Source of the DNA: Streptomyces olivaceoviridis
GTDB lineage: Bacteria; Actinomycetota; Actinomycetes; Streptomycetales; Streptomycetaceae
Direction of reading: 5' to 3'
Length of the DNA stretch: 64,000 nucleotides
NCBI RefSeq assembly: GCF_014650115.1
Contig: NZ_BMUI01000001.1
Location: 805,840-869,839, forward strand
Shown: positions 9,801-16,819 of the stretch, piece by piece
Numbering within the stretch: position 1 is the stretch's first letter
How the letters are laid out: each line of letters begins with the position of its first letter
The notes under the pieces: generated by a model
The model's input: the letters and a program-made list of their open reading frames with translations, nothing else
Told to the model about the DNA's origin: nothing
Database searches by the model: none
Position numbers and translations under genes: made by a program

Positions 9801-10458
9801 GCAGGAGGTCTCCGGCCGACTGGTCTCCCAGCGCACGCCCCACCCCGGTGCCGCGCCCTCCTCCGGTGACATCGAGACGCCCCCCAGTTCCACGCTCCGG
9901 CTGCGGCCGGGTGCCGCCGCCCGGCAGCGGGCCGCGGCCGTGTCGCCGTTGCCCCGGCTGGTGGTGGTCGTGGACGACCTGGACGCACTGGTCTCCCCGG
10001 CCCTCGGCTCGCCGGGCCGGCCCGCCGCCGGTTCGGTGATACGGGCGCTGGAGGCGGTGGCCCGGGAGGGCGAGCGGCTCGGCGTCCACCTGGTGGCGGC
10101 GGCCGGGACCGGCGGCCGTACGGCGGAGTCCGAGCCGGCGCGCCGGGCCGCGCTGCGGGTCACGCTGGACGCCCCGCAGCCGGGACCGGACCAGCCGGCG
10201 CCGGGACGGGGCACGCTGCTGCACGCGGACGGGCGGCCCACCGGCTTCCAGGGCGGCCGGGTGACGGGCCGCATCCCGCGGACCGCGACCCAGCGGCCCA
10301 CCGTCGTCCCGCTGGACTGGGAGCGCATGGGCGACCCGCCGGCCCGTCGGCCCGTGCGGGAGCTGGGCAACGGCCCGACCGACCTGGCGTTGCTGGCGAG
10401 CGCGGTGGAGCGGGCGGCCCGTGAGGTCGCGGCGGCGGAGGTGCCCTCCCTTCTCTGA
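6898..10458 (+). CDS. FHA domain plus FtsK/SpoIIIE-like ATPase domain protein
   Basis: A large protein of 1186 residues from the ATG at 6898 (AAGGGA 12 bases upstream, a rather long spacing). A ubiquitin-like N-terminal region (residues 1-100) precedes an FHA phosphothreonine-binding domain at about 105-195, with GRS, SRLH and STNGT signatures. A long disordered Gly/Pro/Thr linker separates it from the C-terminal FtsK/SpoIIIE/EccC-type ATPase (about 800-1180). The P-loop reads GPAGSGRT (residues 871-878), so the invariant Walker A Lys is Arg877. Walker B is VVVVDDLD starting at residue 1022. There are no membrane segments, so this is not a DNA-pumping FtsK. No WXG100/ESX genes are adjacent. 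The divergent kinase pair suggests it reads Thr-phosphorylation; that link is inference. Confidence 0.85.
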   Translation: MQIRLTVVDPLGPSPQRGRAASRDVLVTAPAGTELAAVASALAGAVTGEGGTGRETGGASVVLYAGTERLDPRRSTLGEPPLVDGAVLSLGAPAAPEPHPELDDAPTQLHVVAGPDAGGVHLLHGGRITVGRSADADVPLDDPDVSRLHCVVTVGADGRVSVADLGSTNGTSLDGVRVTERPVRVPAGGLLRIGESALRVTPSGGPGMRVRTVADGEGCVRVAVGEERGSSEAGPPGAGSAVPPPRTPSAAGAAGHPHGVAPSGSGRSGAWGASGGARHAYDDGSAGWDAGAQEHRRGQSPVVPGQGGAPSVESPDGGSAGARGTTSGAASGADTHAGRFGVAGTGDEDARAHGRKGTPLRGTDVPHGVRRRGLGAWARRLAGGRGEQPAGPQEYGGTAAPAGGAPAADAPRQPETWPDPAAVLLTALGPGPRLWERGPGHPEALTVRLGTADRSTPDGTGLLPAVPVTAALREAGALGLAGPRPRLSGLARAVLAQLAALHSPDLLEIVLISADHSRPVADRTAEWAWLGWLPHVRPGHGQDCRLLLAYDREQAAARAEELLRRVEDHAATGRTTAHPTLAHDAAPTAGATGVQGPTAVPGTPTAPGAAGTDASRGTYDRTHGTYGSYGGPGHAVRHGTPTPAAAPSHTEPPARRPSWAKEGPGAGGGFGGPFTVVVVDGDPGGAGLRDALARLAVAGPRAGVHVVCLAETPTASPASPVTETYEAACAVTPTFRHCGAVALLSGDVAATLRLTRVAPSGPVGPGSPATVDAVSAAWAERFARALAPLRPDGPAGEHHARVATPLPQSARLLDELGLARATPASLMARWADAADDTRSLGGRARAVLGAGPRGPVTVDLVADGPHLLIEGPAGSGRTELLRAVVASLAAAERPDRLAMVLLDGRDGVGTGAGRGEGLRVCTDIPHVTTHLIANDPVRMREFAQSLAAELKRRAELLGRTDFAQWHAGQEVSGRLVSQRTPHPGAAPSSGDIETPPSSTLRLRPGAAARQRAAAVSPLPRLVVVVDDLDALVSPALGSPGRPAAGSVIRALEAVAREGERLGVHLVAAAGTGGRTAESEPARRAALRVTLDAPQPGPDQPAPGRGTLLHADGRPTGFQGGRVTGRIPRTATQRPTVVPLDWERMGDPPARRPVRELGNGPTDLALLASAVERAAREVAAAEVPSLL

Positions 10459-10660
10459 CGGAACCGCGTCACCCCTCCAGGTGAACCCGGCCCCTCCCCG
10501 GCGTACCCGCCCGGCCCCCGCGCCGTCGGAAGTCCGCGGGCATGCGCCCCTGGTCACGAGCCGGTCACGATGAGCCGATGGACACCGCAGGCGCTCTTGC
10601 CCACCCGTCGCGGCCCGGCGTACACCGGACCGCACGGGACAGAGTTCTGACGTTCAGCAG

Positions 10661-10677
10661 CGTTCAACGAAAGAACG
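10661..10677 (+). promoter_or_regulatory. Inverted repeat upstream of sugar ABC operon (possible operator)
   Basis: CGTTC (10661-10665) and GAACG (10673-10677) form an inverted repeat with a 7-bp centre, ending 15 bp before the start codon of the binding-protein gene. Two GTTCA words 10 bp apart (10652 and 10662) overlap it. A LacI-type operator is conceivable for a sugar importer. The rest of the 10459-10692 gap shows nothing clear. Confidence 0.3.
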
Positions 10678-10692
10678 ACGAACGGGGAAGTG

Positions 10693-12075
10693 ATGCGCAG
10701 CAAGAGCAGCACGTTCCGGACACACAGGGCCGTCACCACACTCGCCGCACTGCTCACGGGAGCGCTCGCGCTCTCCGCCTGCTCCGGAAGCGACGACGAC
10801 AAGAAGGACAACGGGGACAAGAGCAGCGGGGCCACCGCCGGCTCCACCGTCCCGTTGCCGAAGCTGAACGGCGCCCATCTGGAGGTGGCCGCCGTCTGGA
10901 CCGGCGGGGAGCAGGCCAACTTCAAGAAGGTCCTCGCCGAGTTCGAGAAGCGGACCGGCGCGCAGGTCACGTTCGTGCCCGCGCAGGACCCGATCATCAA
11001 CTTCCTCGGATCGAAGATCGCGGGCGGCCAGCCGCCGGACGTGGCGCTGCTGCCGCAGCCCGGCGCGATCAAGCAGGCCGTCGACAAGGGCTGGGCCAAG
11101 CCGCTCGGGGCCGAGGCCCGGCAGGAGCTGGCGAAGAACTACTCGCAGGGCTGGCAGGACATCGGCAAGGTCGGCGGCAAGCAGTACGGCGTCTACTACA
11201 AGGCCGCCAACAAGTCGCTGATCTGGTACAACGCCAGGGTCTTCGAGAACGCGGGCGCCCAGGAGCCGAAGACCTGGAAGGACCTGCTGAAGGCCACGCG
11301 GGCCGTGTACGACTCGGGGGTCACCCCGTTCTCGGTGGCCGGCGCGGACGGCTGGCCGCTGACCGACTGGTTCGAGAACGTGTACCTCTCGCAGGCGGGG
11401 CCGGAGAAGTACGACCAGCTCGCCCAGCACAAGATCAAGTGGACCGATCCGTCGGTGAAGCGGGCACTGACCACGCTCGCCGAGATCTGGGGCAAGAAGG
11501 ACTATCTCGCGGGCGGCCAGAAGGGCGCGCTCCAGACGGAGTTCCCGCAGTCGGTCACCCAGACCTTCACCGGAGGCGACCAGCCGAAGTCCGCGATGGT
11601 CTACGAGGGCGACTTCGTGCAGGTGAACATCGGTGAGACCAAGGCGAAGGTGGGCACGGACGCGAAGGTGTTCCCGTTCCCCGCGGTCGGCGCGGGCGCG
11701 CCGGTGGTCTCCGGCGGTGACGCGGCCGTGATCCTGAAGGACTCCAAGGCGGCACAGGCCCTCGTCACCTTCCTCGCCTCCCCGGACGCGGCCACGATCC
11801 AGGCGAAGCTCGGCGGGTACCTCTCGCCGAACAAGAACGTGCCGATCTCGGCGTACCCGAACGCGGTGCAGCAGAAGATCGCCAAGGCGCTGATCGCGTC
11901 CGGTGACGACTTCCGCTTCGACATGTCCGACCAGGCCCCGCAGGCCTTCGGCGGGACGCCCGGCAAGGGCGAGTGGAAGGACCTCCAGGACTTCCTGAAG
12001 AACCCGGGGGACGTGGCGGGCGCCCAGGCGAAGCTGGAGAAGGACGCGGCGGCGGCGTACGGGAACGGGGGCTGA
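10693..12075 (+). CDS. Sugar ABC transporter solute-binding lipoprotein
   Basis: A 460-residue extracellular binding protein of the family-1 (maltose/oligosaccharide) type. The signal peptide ends in the lipobox LSAC with the lipidated cysteine at residue 30, followed by an acidic/lysine linker. The core starts with LEVAAVWTGGEQANFKKVLAEFEKRTG, the usual opening of this fold. Conserved blocks such as QAVDKGWAKPL, YYKAANKSLIWYN and PFPAVGAGAP are typical. The start may be GTG 10690 or ATG 10693; GGGGA lies just upstream of both. It is the first gene of a three-gene operon with two permeases. No ATPase gene is present; in Streptomyces such importers commonly share the ATPase MsiK encoded elsewhere. 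The substrate cannot be read from the sequence. Confidence 0.9.
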   Translation: MRSKSSTFRTHRAVTTLAALLTGALALSACSGSDDDKKDNGDKSSGATAGSTVPLPKLNGAHLEVAAVWTGGEQANFKKVLAEFEKRTGAQVTFVPAQDPIINFLGSKIAGGQPPDVALLPQPGAIKQAVDKGWAKPLGAEARQELAKNYSQGWQDIGKVGGKQYGVYYKAANKSLIWYNARVFENAGAQEPKTWKDLLKATRAVYDSGVTPFSVAGADGWPLTDWFENVYLSQAGPEKYDQLAQHKIKWTDPSVKRALTTLAEIWGKKDYLAGGQKGALQTEFPQSVTQTFTGGDQPKSAMVYEGDFVQVNIGETKAKVGTDAKVFPFPAVGAGAPVVSGGDAAVILKDSKAAQALVTFLASPDAATIQAKLGGYLSPNKNVPISAYPNAVQQKIAKALIASGDDFRFDMSDQAPQAFGGTPGKGEWKDLQDFLKNPGDVAGAQAKLEKDAAAAYGNGG

Positions 12076-12082
12076 TCCGGTC

Positions 12083-13426
12083 ATGGCGTCGGCAGCGGCG
12101 GCCGGGGCCCCACCGGGTCCCGCCGCGCCCCGCAGTCGCAAGAGCGTGACCGGCACCCGCAGGACCGTGGCGGTGCTGTTCCTGCTGCCCGCGCTGGTGC
12201 TGCTGGGCGCGCTCGTGGTCTACCCGATCGGGTACTCGCTCGTCCGCAGTTTCTCCAACGCCTCCGGCGACGGCTTCGTCGGCTTCGACAACTACAAGAC
12301 CCTCTTCACCGACGACGGCATCCGCACCGCGCTGAAGAACAACGTCCTGTGGGTGGTGTTCGCGCCGACGGTCTCCACCGCCCTCGGCCTGGTCTTCGCG
12401 GTGCTCACCGAACGGGTGCGCTGGGGAACGGCGTTCAAGCTGGTCGTCTTCATGCCGATGGCGATCTCGATGCTGGCCGCCGGGATCATCTTCCGGCTGG
12501 TGTACGACCAGGACCCGGACAAGGGCGTCGCGAACGCCGTGTGGGTGGGCGTGCACGACACGTTCGCGCAGTCGTCGGCGTTCCCGAAGGCGCACCCGGG
12601 CCGCCGGTCGCCGCTCGTGGCCCAGGGCGGGGGCTTCGTCACCAAGGCCGCGGTGCACGCCGGGCAGCCGGTCGCCCTGCCGCTCGTCGGCGTCGCCCCG
12701 GACCAGTTGCCGGACGACGCGAAGAAGGCCGCCGCCGCACGACCGGAGCCGGGGAAGGTCACCGGCACCACCTGGCAGGACTTCACCCGGGGCAAGGGCG
12801 TCGGGAAGCTCGGCGCGCCCGATCCGTCCGAGGTGGGCTATGCCGGGATGCGGATCGAGGCGGTGAAGGACGGCAAGGTGGTCGCCTCGGCGAAGGCGTC
12901 CGGCGACGGCACCTTCACCCTGCCCGCGGCGGCCGACGGGGCGCTGCTCCGGCTGCCGGCGAGCAACTTCAGGGAGCCGTACAACGGGGTCGACTGGCTC
13001 GGCCCGGCACTGGTCACCCCGGCGATCATCGGGTCGTACGTGTGGATGTGGGCGGGCTTCGCGATGGTGCTGATCGCGGCCGGGCTCGCGGGCGTCCCCC
13101 GGGAGCTGCTGGAGGCGGCACGGGTGGACGGCGCCACCGAGTGGCAGGTGTTCCGCAAGGTCACCGTGCCCTTGCTGGCACCGGTGCTGGCGGTCGTCGT
13201 CGTCACGCTGATGATCAACGTGCTGAAGGTGTTCGACCTGGTGTTCATCATCGCGCCGGGCTCCTCCCAGGACGACGCGAACGTGCTGGCGCTGGAGCTG
13301 TACCGCAAGGGGTTCGCGGAGGGCCGGCCGGGCGTCGCGAGCGCGATCTCGGTGTTCCTGCTGCTGCTGGTGATTCCGGTGATGCTGTTCAACGTTCGTC
13401 GGCTCAGGCGGGAGGTGCGGCGATGA
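12083..13426 (+). CDS. Sugar ABC permease (MalF type) with large extra loop domain
   Basis: A membrane permease of 447 residues, starting 8 bp after the binding-protein stop. Hydrophobic segments lie at about residues 28-52, 85-109, 117-140, 305-333, 358-380 and 415-437. The cytoplasmic EAA loop (ELLEAARVDGATEW) that contacts the ATPase is at about 341-354. Normal relatives are close to 300 residues. Here roughly 145 extra residues (about 158-305) sit between the third and fourth membrane segments, presumably outside the cell. The last part of the insert, VGYAGMRIEAVKDGKVVASAK followed by GDGTFTLPA, resembles the carboxypeptidase-regulatory/Ig-like beta fold. The next gene overlaps by ATGA. 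Confidence 0.9.
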   Translation: MASAAAAGAPPGPAAPRSRKSVTGTRRTVAVLFLLPALVLLGALVVYPIGYSLVRSFSNASGDGFVGFDNYKTLFTDDGIRTALKNNVLWVVFAPTVSTALGLVFAVLTERVRWGTAFKLVVFMPMAISMLAAGIIFRLVYDQDPDKGVANAVWVGVHDTFAQSSAFPKAHPGRRSPLVAQGGGFVTKAAVHAGQPVALPLVGVAPDQLPDDAKKAAAARPEPGKVTGTTWQDFTRGKGVGKLGAPDPSEVGYAGMRIEAVKDGKVVASAKASGDGTFTLPAAADGALLRLPASNFREPYNGVDWLGPALVTPAIIGSYVWMWAGFAMVLIAAGLAGVPRELLEAARVDGATEWQVFRKVTVPLLAPVLAVVVVTLMINVLKVFDLVFIIAPGSSQDDANVLALELYRKGFAEGRPGVASAISVFLLLLVIPVMLFNVRRLRREVRR

Positions 13427-14331
13427 CGGCGACCGCCGGAAGCATCGGGAAGGCCGACCCGGCCGGGACGGTGAAGGCCGGGCAGTCGCTGGCGTCCCGG
13501 ATCACGGAGCGGCTGAGCGGCGGACTGGTCCGTGTGGTCCTCATCGTGGTGGGCCTGTTCTGGCTGGTGCCGACCATCGGCCTGCTCATCTCCTCGCTGC
13601 GCGCCCCGCAGGACATGAGCGCGAGCGGCTGGTGGACGGTGTTCACCAAGCCGTCCCAGCTCACCGTGGACAGCTACCAGAAGCTGCTGGAGAACTCCGA
13701 CATCACCCACTCCCTGGTGAACACGGTGCTGATCACGGTTCCAGCGACCGTCCTGGTCGTGGTGGTCGGGGCGCTGGCCGGGTACGCGTTCGCGTGGATG
13801 GAGTTCCCGGGCCGGGACTGGTGGTTCCTGGGCGTGGTGAGCCTGCTGGTGGTGCCCGTGCAGGTGGCGCTGATCCCGATCGCCGAACTGTTCGGCAAGA
13901 TCGGTCTGTTCGGGTCGATCCTCGGGGTGATCCTGTTCCACACCGGCTTCGGTCTGCCGTTCGCGGTGTTCCTGCTGCGGAACTTCTTCGCGGAGATCCC
14001 GCGCGAGCTGCTGGAGGCGGCCCGGCTGGACGGCGCCGGTGAACTCCGGCTGTTCGCCCGGGTGGTGATGCCGCTCGGCGGGCCGGCCATCGCGAGCCTC
14101 GGCATCTTCCAGTTCCTGTGGGTGTGGAACGACATGCTGGTGGCGCTGGTGTTCACCAAGTCGGGCACGCAGCCGATCACGGTGGCGTTGCAGACGCAGG
14201 TACGGCAGTTCGGCAACAACATCGACGTACTGGCGCCCGGCGCGTTCATCTCCATGGTGATCCCGCTGGCCGTGTTCTTCGCGTTCCAGCGGCAGTTCGT
14301 GTCCGGGGTGATGGCGGGCGCGGTCAAGTAG
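13423..14331 (+). CDS. Sugar ABC permease (MalG type)
   Basis: The second permease of the importer, 302 residues, beginning at ATG 13423 with an ATGA overlap that implies translational coupling to the MalF-like gene. The N-terminal membrane segment is at about residues 40-60. The EAA motif (ELLEAARLDGAGELRLF) lies in the second half and the protein ends QRQFVSGVMAGAVK, the classic MalG-type terminus. No insert is present here, in contrast to the partner permease. It is followed by a hairpin terminator at 14352-14379, so the importer appears to be a three-gene unit. Confidence 0.92.
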   Translation: MTATAGSIGKADPAGTVKAGQSLASRITERLSGGLVRVVLIVVGLFWLVPTIGLLISSLRAPQDMSASGWWTVFTKPSQLTVDSYQKLLENSDITHSLVNTVLITVPATVLVVVVGALAGYAFAWMEFPGRDWWFLGVVSLLVVPVQVALIPIAELFGKIGLFGSILGVILFHTGFGLPFAVFLLRNFFAEIPRELLEAARLDGAGELRLFARVVMPLGGPAIASLGIFQFLWVWNDMLVALVFTKSGTQPITVALQTQVRQFGNNIDVLAPGAFISMVIPLAVFFAFQRQFVSGVMAGAVK

Positions 14332-14351
14332 CCGCAGGAAGGGCGCAGTCG

Positions 14352-14379
14352 AGGGGCGGGCCGTCGGCGGTCCGCCCCT
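14352..14379 (+). terminator. Terminator of the sugar ABC operon
   Basis: AGGGGCGGGCC pairs with GGTCCGCCCCT, giving an 11-bp stem with one G-T pair and a six-base loop, 20 bp after the last permease stop. Confidence 0.7.
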
Positions 14380-14486
14380 TGGCGTGCGCCCCGGTGTAGC
14401 CCGAATGCCGCAGGGGCCGTAACCAAGTCACTCCATCGGCCGTTCCCGGGCACAACGCCCGCGCCGAGCCGACCCATGGATGTCCC

Positions 14487-16694
14487 TTGCCCAGGTTCAG
14501 TGTCATTGTCCCCGCGTACAAGGTCCAGGCGTATCTCCCCGAGTGCCTGGACTCGGTGCTCTCGCAGTCGTATCCCGATCTGGAACTGATCGCCGTGGAC
14601 GACTGCTCACCCGACGCCTGCGGCGCGGTCATCGACGAGTACGCGGCCCGGGACGCGCGCGTGAAGCCCGTCCACCTGGACGCGAACCAGGGGCTGGGCC
14701 GGGCCCGGAACGCGGGGCTCGCCGAGGCGACCGGCGACTACCTGGTCTTCCTGGACGGCGACGACACGCTCACCCCGGGCGCGCTGCGGGCCGTTGCCGA
14801 CCGGCTGAAGGAGACCGGCGACCCGGACGTCCTGGTCTTCGACTACGCGCGCACCTACTGGGACGGCCGCCAGGTCCGCAACCAGCTCGCCGCCCAGCTC
14901 ACCGAGCAGGGCCCGGCGCCGTTCCGGCTGGAGGACCGGCCGGGCCTGCTGCGGGTGCTGATGGTGGCCTGGAACAAGGCGTACCGGCGGGAGTTCGTCG
15001 CCCGGCACGGCTTCACGTTCCCGCCGGGCTACTACGAGGACACCCCCTGGACCTTCCCGGTGCTGCTGACGGCCGAGTCGCTCGCCACCCTGGACCGGGT
15101 GTGCGTGCACTACCGGCAGCGCCGGCGGGGCAGCATCCTCGGCACCACCAGCCGCAGCCACTTCGACCTGTTCGAGCAGTACGACCGGGTGTTCGCGTAC
15201 GTCGAGGAGCGGCCCGAACTGGCCCGCTGGCGCCCGGAGTTGTTCCGCCGGATGCTCGACCACTACGCCGTGGTGTTCACCAGGCGGGGCCGGCTGCCGC
15301 GCGGCAGCCACGGCGAGTTCCTGCGCCGGGCCCGCGCCCACTACCGCCGCCACCGCGTGCCGGGAGCGCGCCCGCGGCTGCGGCACGGCCTGATCCGCTT
15401 CGGGCTGCACCGCACGTTCCGTGCGCTCCGGCTGGCCGCGGCCGTCCGCCGGCGCGTGCTGAGGTCGGCGCTGAAGCTCGCCCGCGCCCTGCGCGCCGGC
15501 GCGCTCCGGCTGCACTACGGCATCCAGCTGCGGCTGCCGCTGCGGTCCGACCGGGCGGTGTTCGCCGCCCGGGAGGGGTACGGCGACCCGGCCGCGCTGG
15601 AGGAGGCGTTCCGGGCGCACACCCCGCGGCTGCGCACGGCGTGGGTCGCCACGCCCGGGGGCACGGTGCCGCCGGGCCCGCGCCGGCTGACGCCCGGCAC
15701 GGCCGCCTACTGGACGGCGCTGGCCCGCTCCCGCTACCTGGTCAGCGACGCCCGCTTCGAGCGGCGGCTGCGCAAGCGGCCCGGGCAGGTCGTCGTGCGG
15801 GCCCTGGAGGGCACCCCGCTCGGACACGCGGGCCTGGACCTGCTGGAGCGCCCGGCGGCGGCCCGTGACCTGGACTTCTCGGAGCTGCTGCGGGACGTCG
15901 ACCAGTGGGACTACGTCCTGTCGGGCAACCGGCACGCCACCCTGACCTGGGAGCGGGTCCTGCCGGGCGGCTACACCACGCTGGAGTACGGGCTGCCCCG
16001 CAACGACGTCCTCCAGCGGGCGACCGCGGCGGACGTGGCCCGGATCCGGCAGAAGCTGGGCGTCCCGGAGGGCGCGGTCGCCGTCCTGTACGCGCCCGCG
16101 CACCGCGACCACCGGCGCACCCAGCGCCCGCTGCTCGACCTGGAGCGGATCCTGCGCCGCCTCGGCCCGCGCTTCGTGGTCCTGGCCCGCACCCACGCCC
16201 CGGTCCGGGGCGCCCGGATCATCGACGTCTGCGGCCATCCGGACCTGGCGGAGCTGTGCCTCGCCTCGGACGCGCTGCTCACCGACTACGCGCCGGTCCT
16301 GTTCGACTACGCGGGCCTGGACCGGCCGATCGTGGTGCACACCGAGGACTGGGCGGCGTACGAGGCGTGCCGTGGCGCCTACTTCGACCTGCGCCGGTTC
16401 CCGCCGGGCGCGGTGGCGCGCAGCGAGGACGAGCTGATCGACATCTTCGCCTCCGGGCACTGGCGCGGCTCGCGCTCGGCTCAGTTGCGGGCGGCGTTCC
16501 GGGAGCGGTTCTGCCCGTGGGACGACGGGCACGCCGCCGAGCGGGTGGTGCGGCGGGTGGTCCTCGGCGAGACGGAGCCGCCGCCGGCGGTGCCCCTGGC
16601 GGACCGCACCCCGGCCCCGTCGTCCTGCGCGCGCTCCCCGCTGGCCACCGTGCCGCAACCTTCCGGCCCCGTCCCCGTCACCGAGAGCCGCTGA
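14487..16694 (+). CDS. GT2 - TagF-like fusion protein 1 (TagF domain altered)
   Basis: 735 residues from a TTG start at 14487; the nearby ATGs are out of frame and the paralogues begin with the same PRFSVIVP block. Residues 1-300 are a GT-A family-2 glycosyltransferase with VDDCSPD and the metal-binding LDGDD (D90, D92, D93) intact. A basic linker (about 300-365) follows. Residues of about 375-715 match the CDP-glycerol:glycerophosphotransferase (TagF) family. In this domain the HGTPLK catalytic motif reads EGTPLG (E441) and the usual TDYSSIMFDYA reads TDYAPVLFDYA. The active site of the polymerase half therefore looks lost while the GT2 half looks functional. It is the first of three adjacent paralogues and probably acts in making a phosphate- or sugar-linked cell-wall polymer. 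No signal peptide or clear membrane segment. Confidence 0.88.
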   Translation: MPRFSVIVPAYKVQAYLPECLDSVLSQSYPDLELIAVDDCSPDACGAVIDEYAARDARVKPVHLDANQGLGRARNAGLAEATGDYLVFLDGDDTLTPGALRAVADRLKETGDPDVLVFDYARTYWDGRQVRNQLAAQLTEQGPAPFRLEDRPGLLRVLMVAWNKAYRREFVARHGFTFPPGYYEDTPWTFPVLLTAESLATLDRVCVHYRQRRRGSILGTTSRSHFDLFEQYDRVFAYVEERPELARWRPELFRRMLDHYAVVFTRRGRLPRGSHGEFLRRARAHYRRHRVPGARPRLRHGLIRFGLHRTFRALRLAAAVRRRVLRSALKLARALRAGALRLHYGIQLRLPLRSDRAVFAAREGYGDPAALEEAFRAHTPRLRTAWVATPGGTVPPGPRRLTPGTAAYWTALARSRYLVSDARFERRLRKRPGQVVVRALEGTPLGHAGLDLLERPAAARDLDFSELLRDVDQWDYVLSGNRHATLTWERVLPGGYTTLEYGLPRNDVLQRATAADVARIRQKLGVPEGAVAVLYAPAHRDHRRTQRPLLDLERILRRLGPRFVVLARTHAPVRGARIIDVCGHPDLAELCLASDALLTDYAPVLFDYAGLDRPIVVHTEDWAAYEACRGAYFDLRRFPPGAVARSEDELIDIFASGHWRGSRSAQLRAAFRERFCPWDDGHAAERVVRRVVLGETEPPPAVPLADRTPAPSSCARSPLATVPQPSGPVPVTESR

Positions 16695-16819
16695 ACGGCG
16701 TTGGTCATACCGGGAGTTCCCATGCCCCTCGGCTCGACGCGGCCCACCCCGAGCCGGCCGTCCACCTGGCGTCCGGCGGGACGGCCCGGCCGCGTCCGCA
16801 AGACGACAGAAAGAACAGA

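Noticed and set aside
6898..10458. Part of an ESX/type VII secretion locus, suggested by the FtsK/EccC-like domain
   Set aside because: No WXG100, EccB/D/E or MycP genes nearby, no membrane segments and a changed Walker A; treated as an orphan.
10652..10666. PHO-box-like GTTCA direct repeats upstream of the sugar ABC operon
   Set aside because: The repeats are 10 bp apart rather than 11 and lack the ACC that should follow; probably chance.
12083..13426. Frameshift or assembly error as the cause of the long permease
   Set aside because: The frame, codon bias and flanking membrane segments are continuous through the insert, and its end has a plausible folded-domain pattern.
14419..14431. GTAAC-CAA-GTCAC as an MtrA binding site upstream of the gene at 14487
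   Set aside because: The spacer is three bases, whereas the direct repeat I recall for MtrA has four; a single imperfect site is not enough.
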